Of a DNA stretch of 64,000 nucleotides, positions 38,115 through 46,800 are shown piece after piece; position 1 is the first letter of the stretch; the number at the start of each line of letters is the position of its first letter. Source of the stretch: Streptomyces longhuiensis (lineage in GTDB: Bacteria; Actinomycetota; Actinomycetes; Streptomycetales; Streptomycetaceae); the NCBI RefSeq assembly GCF_020616555.1, contig NZ_CP085173.1, positions 5,596,001 through 5,660,000 on the forward strand, given 5' to 3'. The notes under the pieces were generated by a model, which had not been told where the DNA came from, made no database searches, and worked only from the letters and a program-made list of their open reading frames with translations. The position numbers were made by a program, and so were the translations under genes.

Positions 38115-38978
38115 GTGCACCGCCGGCACAACGGGCTGAAGACCGCCGTACTCCTCGGGGGGCTGTCGGCCCTCATCATCGTCATCGGCAGTTTCTTCGG
38201 TCGTACGGGGCTGATCGTGGGCCTCGGCATCGCCCTCGCGACGAACGCGTACGCGTACTGGAACAGCGACAAGCTGGCCCTGCGCGCGATGCGCGCGCGC
38301 CCCGTGAGCGAGTTCGAGGCCCCCGCGCTCTACCGCATGGTCCGCGAGCTGTCGACGCAGGCCCGCCAGCCGATGCCCCGCCTGTACATCTCGCCGACGG
38401 AAGCGCCCAACGCATTCGCGACAGGCCGCAATCCGCGCAACGCCGCGGTGTGCTGCACCGAGGGCATCCTCCGGATCCTCGACGAGCGCGAGCTGCGCGG
38501 CGTCATCGGGCACGAGCTGAGCCACGTCTACAACCGGGACATCCTGATCTCGTCGGTCGCCGGCGCCCTCGCCTCGGTGATCATGTTCCTGGTCAACTTC
38601 GCCTGGCTGATCCCCGTCGGCCGTTCGAACGACGACGACGGCCCCGGCCTGCTCGGCATGCTGATGATCATGATCCTGGGCCCCATCGCCGCCACGGTCA
38701 TCCAGCTCGCCATCAGCCGGTCCCGGGAGTACGAGGCGGACGCGTCGGGCGCCCAGCTCACCGGCGACCCGCTGTCCCTGGCCAGCGCCCTGCGCAAACT
38801 CGACGCGGGGACCAAGCAGTTGCCGCTCCCTCCGGAGCCGCGGATCGAGACCGCAAGTCACATGATGATCGCGAACCCTTTCCGTCCCGGGCAGGGCATG
38901 TCCAAGATGTTCTCCACGCATCCGCCGATGGCGGAGCGCATCGCCCGGCTAGAGCAGATGGCAGGTCGTCACCGGTGA
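38115..38978 (+). CDS. htpX: M48-family membrane metalloprotease HtpX
   Basis: The 287-residue protein has two N-terminal helices, the zinc site [13 protein letters not shown] (HExxH near residue 132), further helices in the middle, and the third ligand Glu in [15 protein letters not shown] near residue 205. The C-terminal [17 protein letters not shown] is typical of HtpX. It degrades misfolded membrane proteins under stress, with FtsH in other bacteria. It starts at GTG 38115 and overlaps the yccF gene by GTGA. The neighbouring chaperone cluster makes a protein-quality context, although a terminator separates the two. Confidence 0.94.
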   Translation: MHRRHNGLKTAVLLGGLSALIIVIGSFFGRTGLIVGLGIALATNAYAYWNSDKLALRAMRARPVSEFEAPALYRMVRELSTQARQPMPRLYISPTEAPNAFATGRNPRNAAVCCTEGILRILDERELRGVIGHELSHVYNRDILISSVAGALASVIMFLVNFAWLIPVGRSNDDDGPGLLGMLMIMILGPIAATVIQLAISRSREYEADASGAQLTGDPLSLASALRKLDAGTKQLPLPPEPRIETASHMMIANPFRPGQGMSKMFSTHPPMAERIARLEQMAGRHR

Positions 38979-39367
38979 AGACAATCCTCAACATCATTTG
39001 GCTAGTGCTGAGCGGCTTCTGGCTGTTCCTCGGCTACATGGTCGCGGGCCTGATCCTGTGCATCACGATCATCGGAATCCCGTTCGGCATCGCGGCGTTC
39101 AGGATCGGTGTGTACGCGCTGTGGCCGTTCGGCTATACGACGGTCGAGCGCCATGACGCGGGCGCCCCGTCCTGCGTCGGGAACGTGCTGTGGCTGGTCC
39201 TGGCCGGCTGGTGGCTGGCTCTCGCCCACATCGTGACGGGCATCGCGCAGTGCATCACGATCATCGGCATCCCCCTGGGCATCGCCAACTTCAAGCTGAT
39301 CCCGGTCTCCCTGATGCCGCTCGGCCGCGAAATCGTCCGCACGGACCAGCCGTTCGTATCGCGGTAG
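38975..39367 (+). CDS. YccF-domain inner membrane protein
   Basis: The 130-residue protein starts at GTG 38975 inside the htpX stop. It consists of two copies of a YccF unit, each with a hydrophobic helix pair; the repeated cores are [19 protein letters not shown] and [19 protein letters not shown]. Function of YccF proteins is not established. Coupling to htpX suggests a membrane-quality or stress role (inferred). A hairpin terminator follows its stop by about 25 bp. Confidence 0.9.
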   Translation: MKTILNIIWLVLSGFWLFLGYMVAGLILCITIIGIPFGIAAFRIGVYALWPFGYTTVERHDAGAPSCVGNVLWLVLAGWWLALAHIVTGIAQCITIIGIPLGIANFKLIPVSLMPLGREIVRTDQPFVSR

Positions 39368-39390
39368 GCGCCGTCCTGACGTCGTAGCGG

Positions 39391-39436
39391 GAGGGGATCA
39401 ACTCGGCCGTTCAGCCAACGAGTTGTCCCCTCTTTT
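39391..39436 (+). terminator. Hairpin terminator after the htpX-yccF unit
   Basis: GAGGGGATCAACTCG (39391-39405) pairs with CGAGTTGTCCCCTC (39419-39432) with one bulged T, followed by TTTT. It separates the membrane-protease unit from the chaperone-like operon. Confidence 0.75.
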
Positions 39437-39463
39437 GCGTAGCAAAGGGACCCCGCGTACTCC

Positions 39464-42400
39464 GTGTGGAAGCATGGTCGGTGCACGGGGGAGGTGGGCA
39501 GGCAGGCCCGAAACGTCGTGAAGCCGCGGCCTGCCGCGAAGATGCAGCACGATTCCGCAAAGAGTCCGGACAGTCCCGGGAACGGCCCCGAAGGCGGCCC
39601 CGAAGGGCATCTCGTGGGCCGTCCCGAAGGCCGTTCCGTGCGCCTCTTCACGGACGGCTTCCTCGATCCGGACGCCCTCGGGGACGAGCGCACCGCCGCC
39701 GTCCTGCTGTCCGCCGCGGAGCGCGCCACCGAGCGCTTACGCCCCGGCGACATCCTCCACGCGGCCCTCGACGCCCGCGACCCCGCCGTGCTCCCCGCGT
39801 TCGAGGGCGCGCTCGCCGAGGGTGCGGCCCCGCACCACCTCCTGGAGACCGTCGCCGTCTACGCCCCGCCGGGGAACGGCTACGCGTTCGACGGCGCGCG
39901 CGACCATGTGAGTCCCGAACTGGCCGCGGCATTCGAGGAGTTCGAGTCCCGGTGCGCGCGGGACGCGGTGGCCGCCGAGGTCCGCCTGGAGCTGCTGCTG
40001 GCCTGCCTGCTCGACGCCCCCTCCGCGGACGAGCGGGACTTCCTGACCCCGCTCCTCGATCTGCCCCTGGCCGCCGAGGCCCTGCGCAGGCAGGTCGGGG
40101 TCCACGCCGACGAGCCGCCCGAGCTGTACGACGACGCGTCGGGCCGGCTGCGCTCCGAGGAGTTCACGAACGACGCCTGGGCCGTCCTGGAGCTGGCCGC
40201 CCAACGGGCCGCCGAGCTCGGCTACGACCGTCTGCTCCCGCCGCACTGTCTGATGGCTCTCCTGTCGGAGACCGAAGGGCCCGCCGAGCGCCTCTTCAGG
40301 CTCCAGCTGCCGCTCCAGGTCGGCCTGGTGAAGGCCGTGGAGATCATCACCCAGGCGTTCCGGATCACCGAGCGGGGGAGCCCGACCGCCCCGCGCCTCG
40401 ACCGCGACGGGATCGGCGAGTCCCTGCGGGACCTGCTGCACGCGGCGCGCACGACGGCCGCACGCTGGGACGCGGAGCAGATCGACACCCCGCACCTGCT
40501 CGCGGCCCTCCTGGACAGCCCGCCGCAGCGTCTCGCCTCCGTGCTGGCCGCCGAGCCGCTGCGCCTCGACATCAAGCGGCTGCGCGAGAGCGTGCGCGAC
40601 GTACTCGGCGAGACCCGTTCGGCGGCGCCCCGCGAGGTGCCCTTCCGGCTGCCCGCGTTCCTGCCGCCCTCCGAGGACCTCACCTGGCTCGCGAGGACGG
40701 GGGCCATCGGCCCGGCCGCCCACCTGGACGGCTACTTCGAGCCACTGTGCCGGGCCCTGCACCGTACGGAGAACAACCACGTACTGATCACCGGCCTGCC
40801 CGGCATCGGCACCACCACCCTTTTGCGCGAGCTCGCCCGGCGGGCCGCCACCGGCGAGATCCCGTTCCTGCGCCGCAAGCGGTTCCTGCGCGTGGACTGT
40901 AAGGACGTCGCCGCGGAAAGCAGCGGCGAGCAGCTGACGGCCCTGATCGGCCAGGTCGCGGGCCGCACCGACCTGGTCGTCTGCGTCGACGGGCTCGGCC
41001 CCCTGCTGCGCGGCCGGCACGGCGCCGACCACCTGCTGGAGCTGCGCCGCGCCCTCAAGGAGCGCAGCATCCACCTCATCGGGGTGCTCGCCGAGCACGA
41101 CTACGAGGACCTGGTCGCCGCCGACCACGTCCTCCAGGAGCTGACCTGCCGCATCGACATGGCCGAGCCGGACCGGGAGGCGGCGCGGGCCATGGTGCGC
41201 CTCGCGGCGGACGCGCTGGAGACGGAGTTCACCGGCATCCGGATCGAGCACCACGCGGTGGCGAGGGCGGTGGTCCTCGCGGGTGACTTCGTCCGGCACC
41301 AGCGGCTGCCGCTGTCCGCCGTCAAGGTGCTGCGCCGGGCCTGCGAGGACCTCGACTACGCGCGCAGGCAGCACGGCGACGAGCGCAGCGCCGTGACGCT
41401 CGACGAAGTGGCCGACGTGGTGTCCGAGCTGTCCGGGATGCCGCGCGAGCAGATCGCCGGCACGGGCGGGGAGCGGGTCGACTACGCGACGGCGCTCGGC
41501 GCGGAGGTCGTCGGGCAGGACCAGGCGGTCCGGGTGGTCGCGGACGAGCTGCGCCGCATCAAGGCGGGCCTGGCCGCGGTCAGTTCGGGGCCCGCGTCGG
41601 TGCTGCTCTTCGCGGGCCTGACCGGCGTCGGCAAGACGGAGCTGGCCAAGCGGGTCGCCGGTCTCTACTCGGCGTCCAAGCGGCTGCAGACGTACCCGAT
41701 GGAGAACTTCACGGAGCCGCACAGCGTGTCCGGCATCCTGGGTTCACCGCCGGGCTACGTGGGGCACGAGCGCGGCGGGCGGCTCATCAACGAGCTCAAC
41801 AGCGACCCGTACTGCGTGTTCCTGCTCGACGAGGCGGAGAAGGCGCACCCCGAGGTGCTGCGGCCCTTCCTCAACCTCTTCGACGAGGGCTGGATCACCG
41901 ACCAGCGGGGCGTCAAGGCGCACGGCGACCGCGCCATCTTCATCCTCACCACGAACGCGGGGCACGAGATCATCTCGCGTCTGGGCGAAGGAAGTTCGGA
42001 CGAGGAGATCTCCGCGGCCGTACGCGCCAAGCTCGCGTCCGAGCGCAGCCGGGACGGCACACCCGTCTTCACCCCCGAGTTTTTGGCCCGCGTCCGCCGC
42101 GTCATCGTCTTCCGCCCGCTCGGCGGCGACGCGATGACCGCCATCGGCCGCAAGGTGCTCGACCGGCAGGCGGCCTTCTGGCGCGAGAAGCGGGAGAAGG
42201 AACTGACCGTCCCCGAGGAGCTGGTCCAGTACGCGGGCGAGCTCGGCCACCGCCTCAACTCCGAGGCGGGCGGGCGCGAGGGCGGCCGCATCATGGCCAA
42301 GATCCTCTCCGACCTGGTCGAGAACCCCGTGCTCGCGGCGGCCGAGGAGCGGGCGCAGGAGTTCCAGGCCTGCGACCGGATCGTCGTCGACTTCGTGCCT

Positions 42401-42595
42401 CCACCGCCGCCGGGCGTGCGTGACGCCCTGTTCTCCGGCCGGGACGGGGCGGGAAGCGGTCCCCGTACACGGGTGAGCTTCCTGTCGCCGGAACCGGCGG
42501 GCGGGGTGGAACTGTCCTCTGTGGAAGGCGGGTTGACCAAGTCCGGCGGGAGCGGAGAGGGGGGCGCACACGATGAACCAGGCCGCACCGGATGA
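39464..42595 (+). CDS. Clp/Hsp100-like double AAA+ ATPase with degenerate first site
   Basis: The 1043-residue protein has an N-terminal part with about three Clp-N-like helical repeats (residues about 60-400), a first AAA+ module (about 425-660) and a second canonical one (about 690-980). In the first module the Walker A reads GLPGIGTT (near 444), with Thr in place of the essential Lys, and the Walker B-like LVVCVDGLG lacks the Asp-Glu pair, so it should not hydrolyse ATP. The second has GLTGVGKTE (near 717), LLDEAEKAHPEV (near 785), and the pore-loop region GSPPGYVG. The start is uncertain: GTG 39464 has no good ribosome site, and later starts at GTG 39518 or ATG 39545 are possible. It overlaps the kinase gene by 23 bp. 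Likely an unfoldase dedicated to this cluster. Confidence 0.85.
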   Translation: MWKHGRCTGEVGRQARNVVKPRPAAKMQHDSAKSPDSPGNGPEGGPEGHLVGRPEGRSVRLFTDGFLDPDALGDERTAAVLLSAAERATERLRPGDILHAALDARDPAVLPAFEGALAEGAAPHHLLETVAVYAPPGNGYAFDGARDHVSPELAAAFEEFESRCARDAVAAEVRLELLLACLLDAPSADERDFLTPLLDLPLAAEALRRQVGVHADEPPELYDDASGRLRSEEFTNDAWAVLELAAQRAAELGYDRLLPPHCLMALLSETEGPAERLFRLQLPLQVGLVKAVEIITQAFRITERGSPTAPRLDRDGIGESLRDLLHAARTTAARWDAEQIDTPHLLAALLDSPPQRLASVLAAEPLRLDIKRLRESVRDVLGETRSAAPREVPFRLPAFLPPSEDLTWLARTGAIGPAAHLDGYFEPLCRALHRTENNHVLITGLPGIGTTTLLRELARRAATGEIPFLRRKRFLRVDCKDVAAESSGEQLTALIGQVAGRTDLVVCVDGLGPLLRGRHGADHLLELRRALKERSIHLIGVLAEHDYEDLVAADHVLQELTCRIDMAEPDREAARAMVRLAADALETEFTGIRIEHHAVARAVVLAGDFVRHQRLPLSAVKVLRRACEDLDYARRQHGDERSAVTLDEVADVVSELSGMPREQIAGTGGERVDYATALGAEVVGQDQAVRVVADELRRIKAGLAAVSSGPASVLLFAGLTGVGKTELAKRVAGLYSASKRLQTYPMENFTEPHSVSGILGSPPGYVGHERGGRLINELNSDPYCVFLLDEAEKAHPEVLRPFLNLFDEGWITDQRGVKAHGDRAIFILTTNAGHEIISRLGEGSSDEEISAAVRAKLASERSRDGTPVFTPEFLARVRRVIVFRPLGGDAMTAIGRKVLDRQAAFWREKREKELTVPEELVQYAGELGHRLNSEAGGREGGRIMAKILSDLVENPVLAAAEERAQEFQACDRIVVDFVPPPPPGVRDALFSGRDGAGSGPRTRVSFLSPEPAGGVELSSVEGGLTKSGGSGEGGAHDEPGRTG

Positions 42596-43859
42596 GTCCG
42601 ACCTGCGCGGACTCGAAGGCCGGGTGGTCGACGGTCGCTACGCACTGAGCGGCTGGATCGGAGGCGGCGGTTTCGGGGCGGTCTTCCGCGCCGACCAGTA
42701 CATCCTCGGCCATCCGGTGCGCAGTGTGGCCCTCAAGCTCTCCCGGCGCTCGGGCCTGACCGAGGAGAACGCCGCGGAGCTGTTCCAGGACGTCCTGCTG
42801 CTCGCCGAGGCGATGGACACCATGGCGGACGCCGAGGCCCGCCGCCATCTCGTGCACGTGTACGACGGCGGCCTCGCCAAGGGGCTTGGTGGCCGCGCCT
42901 TCCTCGCCATGGAGTACGTTCCCGGGGCCACCCTCGCCGGCCAGTTCGCCGAGATGGGGCGCGTCCCGGCACCGCTGCTGGTCAAGTGGGCGCGGCAGAT
43001 CTGCGTGGCCCTGCGCGGGCTGCACCGCCTGGACCCGCCGCTGCTGCACCGCGACCTCAAGCCCGACAACGTCCTCCTGGGCAGCGACAACTGGGTCCGG
43101 CTCATCGACTTCGGCCTGGCCGCCCGGATGCTGGAGCTCGGCCACGTCCCGGGCACGGTCGGCACCCTCCAGTACATGGCGCCGGAGACCGCGGCCGGAT
43201 CCAGCGTCCCCGAGTCCGACCTGTACTCGCTGGGGCTCCTGATGTACGAGGGCCTGACCGGCCGTCACGCGTACGCGCATCTGACACCGCCACCGACGCT
43301 GCCCGAGTCGGCGCACGGCGACTGGCTCCAGGAGCAGAAGCGGGGCGCGCCGCCCGTACGCCCCTCGGTCCACAACAACCTCGTCCCGCCCGCCCTGGAC
43401 GCCCTCGTGATGCGCCTGCTCGAACCGCGGCCCGCGCAGCGGTTCCGCAGCGCGGAGGAGGTGATCGCGGCCCTGGACGTGGTCCTGGAGAAGCCGGTCG
43501 TGCGGCAGCCGGGCGAGGCCGAGCTGGCGGAAGGGCGGCGGCTGAGGACGTCGGGGCAGGGCCAGGCCGCCGCGACCGTGCTCCGCAGGGGCCTCGAACG
43601 CAACCACGTCCCCGACCCGTTACGCCTGGGCCTGCTCACCGAACTGGGGCAGGTCCACGAGTCCGCGGGCGATCACCTCGCGGCCGCCCACTCCTGGGCC
43701 GACGCCTGTGAACTCGTCCGCGGGCGCGCCCTGATGCCGTCCGGCGCCGACCGCGCCAGGCTCGCCCGCCGCGCGGAGGAGGCGTTCCGCAAGGCCGGCA
43801 ACCGCTTCCAGGCGGAGCGGTTCGGGCGCCTCGCCCGTGCCGAGCGGGACCGGGGGTGA
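42573..43859 (+). CDS. Soluble Hanks-type Ser/Thr protein kinase with helical tail
   Basis: The 428-residue protein has an active-looking kinase domain: Gly loop IGGGGFGAVF (29-38), catalytic Lys in VALKL (K55), HRDLKPDN near 159-166 and DFGLA near 178. The C-terminal 120 residues (ELAEGRRLRTSGQGQAAATVL onward) look like TPR-type helices rather than PASTA domains. There is no membrane segment, so it is cytosolic, unlike PknB. It overlaps the Clp-like gene by 23 bp and is followed after 3 bp by the giant repeat gene, so all are translated together. It probably phosphorylates a partner in this operon (inferred). Confidence 0.92.
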   Translation: MNQAAPDESDLRGLEGRVVDGRYALSGWIGGGGFGAVFRADQYILGHPVRSVALKLSRRSGLTEENAAELFQDVLLLAEAMDTMADAEARRHLVHVYDGGLAKGLGGRAFLAMEYVPGATLAGQFAEMGRVPAPLLVKWARQICVALRGLHRLDPPLLHRDLKPDNVLLGSDNWVRLIDFGLAARMLELGHVPGTVGTLQYMAPETAAGSSVPESDLYSLGLLMYEGLTGRHAYAHLTPPPTLPESAHGDWLQEQKRGAPPVRPSVHNNLVPPALDALVMRLLEPRPAQRFRSAEEVIAALDVVLEKPVVRQPGEAELAEGRRLRTSGQGQAAATVLRRGLERNHVPDPLRLGLLTELGQVHESAGDHLAAAHSWADACELVRGRALMPSGADRARLARRAEEAFRKAGNRFQAERFGRLARAERDRG

Positions 43860-43862
43860 CGG

Positions 43863-46800
43863 GTGGAGCCCCAGCGGTCCCTGAGGAAAGGTCTGTCCCG
43901 GCGCGGCCGGCTGGAGAACGCCTGGGCGAGCGCGCTCGCCGACGCCGATCCGCGCGCCGGCCTCGTGAGCCTGCGCGTGGTTCTCACGGGCATCGAGGAG
44001 TACCAGGACCGCACCGCTGACCTGTGGCCCTCCTTCCAGCAGTCCTTCCTCGGCCCCCGCTTCCTGCCCCTCGTCGAGGCCGCCGACCTCGACCGGCTCG
44101 CCCAGGTCGGCGAGCGCATGGCGGCCGAGGGGCGCATCGGACTCCACCAGAGCTGGGTCCCGCTCGCCGACGCCGCCGTGGCCCGGTCCGACGCAGGTGA
44201 CCGGGACTTCGCGGTGTCCCTGTACACGCGGCTCTACCGCAGCGCGTTCGTCCACGAGGAGTCCCGCTCCATCGCCGCCACCGCCCTGGCCAGGCTCGGC
44301 GCCGACCAGGACGACCAACTGGCCGTCTACGTGGACATCTTCAGGCGGTACGCGACCGTGCCGCCCGAAGTGCGCCAGATGACGGGGCGCCTTCTCGGAG
44401 CCGGGTTCGCCGACGAGACGGGCCGCGTGGAGCGGGCCTACGCGTTCGCCACGCAAGTGTCCGCGGCGGGCCTGCGCCTCGCCGGCCTCGACCGGACGCT
44501 CGGCCTCGGCGCCCTGCTGCTGCACCGCGCAACGGCCGACGCGGCCGACCACTTCACCCGCGCCTGCACCGCCGACCCCACCGACGGCGAGGCCCTGCGC
44601 GGTCTCGTCGCCGCCCGCCTGCACAGCGGCGCGTACGCCGAGGCCCTCACCGCCGTACGCGGACGGGAAGCCGCCCTCACGCCGCGCGGCGCCGAACTGA
44701 CCGACCTGTGCCGGATGCTGGAGTGGCTCGAACTGGACCCCGGCCGCGACGGACCCCCGGGCCCCGCCACCCCGGCCCCGCTGACGGCCGTACGGCTCGC
44801 CACGATCGGCGACGGCGGCGACAGCCGTCCCTGGGGCCGCTACGCCCAGGGGCGTGCCCAGCTCCTCGAAGGCCACGCCGACCTGGCCGCCAAGAACCTC
44901 GTCGTGGTCGCCGACGAGTTCCCGGACCGGACCGACCTCGGCTATCACGCGGCCTGGGCCCAGCTGCTGTGCGGCGAACACGAGGCGGCGGGACGCCGCT
45001 GCCGCGCGCTGCTCGCCGTCGGCGACGCGCGCGCCTGGCCGCTCGGCTGCCTGCTGGCGGACGCCGATCCAGGCCACCGCGCCACCGACGAGGAACGTAC
45101 GGTCATGAAGGGCGCGGCACACGCCTTCACCGCGGTCGTCACGGCCCGGCTGAGGCTCGCCGGGGGACAGGAACCCGGAGTCGACCTGGCCTGGGACCCG
45201 CTCGGCGCCGAGGGTGCCACCGTCCCGGAACTCCTGGAGGCCCTGCGCACCCTCCTCGGCGTCGAGGTCGCCGGCGGCCGCCGGAACGCGGTCGCCCACC
45301 TCACCGCCCTCTCCCTCTTCGGCCGCCTGCCCCTGCCGGAACAGCTGTTGTGGCGCGGCCTGTCGGCCCTCCCGGAAGACCGCGACCGGGCCCACTCCCT
45401 GCTCGAACAGGCCCGCGGCCAGGGCCACGACCGCGCCACCCTCGTCCTCGCCGTGACCGAACTGAACGCCGGACACCCCGACCGGGCGGCGGACCTGCTC
45501 GACGGCGTGCGCGGTCCCAAGGCCGAACTCGTCCGCGCCCGCGCCGAACTGGCCCTCGGTCGCGCGGCCGACGCCGGGCGGCGCCTCGACCGCCTGCCCA
45601 CGCCCCGGGCCCGCTACGAAAGCGGCGTACTGGCGCTGCGCGAGGCCACGGCGCTGTGGGCCGGCGGGGAGACCGACCGGGCCGTGCAGCGCGCCGGGTG
45701 GGCGGCGGCGCGGCTCATCGACGCGCAGGTCACCGGGCCAGGCGCCCTCCCGGCCGTTCCCGCCGACGCCGGACGCCTCGCCCGTGCGGCCCGCCTCCTC
45801 GCCGAACGCGCGGCACGCCCCGCCGACGGTACGGGCGCCGCACCGTGGCGCATCGTGCGGCATCACCCCCGTACGGCCTGGCTGCTCGGGCTCGGACAGC
45901 TGCTGGTGGAGCCGCGCGGGGCGGAGCCCGTACTGGTGGAGGCGCTGGTGGGGTGGGCGGGGGAGGCCGATGGGCCGACCGCCGCTGATGTGGGCGACGC
46001 CCGCGCTGTGGAAGTGCTCGCCATGGCCCTGGGACGGGCCTGTCTGCTGGGCGAAGACCGCACTGTGCAGAGCGAGTTGGCCGGGGCGCTCGGTGTGCTC
46101 GCGGAGGCCTGGCCGCTGCCGGTGGTGGCGCGCGAGGCCCGTCGTGCCGCCTCACTGGCCGGGCCGCACGACGAGACGGCCAAGGACACGGACGCGACCG
46201 CGACCGCGACCGCGAACGCGGATGCGGATACGGATGCCGCGGCCGAGGTCAGGGGCGACCCGCTGCTGGCCCTGCCCCTCGCGGCGGCCGCGCTCAAGGC
46301 CGGCGACAGGGCGGATGCGGTACGGCTGCTGCGGGCTGTGGGCGACGCACTCGACGGGGGCGGGGAGGGCGACGTACAGGATGGTGGCGCCGAGGGCCCG
46401 GAGGGCGACGTCCAGGATCAGGGCGCGGGGGGCGCGGACGGCACCGGCACCGAAGAGGCCCATCGCGCCGCCGCTCAGGTCGTCGCCTTTCTCGCCCAGG
46501 CCCTCGAAGGCAAGCCGCCCGCCGAGCTGCCGTCCGTCGGTGGCGACCCCGCCCTGCCCGCCCCGCTTCTCGTCGTCCAGGCGGCCGGACACCTCCCGGC
46601 CCAGCGCGCGAAGGCCGCCGAGGCGCTCACCCTGGCCCTGCGCGATCACGACCTGACCGGCCTGGTCGACGTGGCCGCGACCCTGCCCGCGCTCTGCGCC
46701 AGGGTGGCCCGCGCCAGGCGGCGGGACGGCCGCGCCCAGGCCCTGGGGGAGGTCGTACGCCGTCTGGCGGACCGCCTCACCGGGGACTCGCCGGAAGCGG

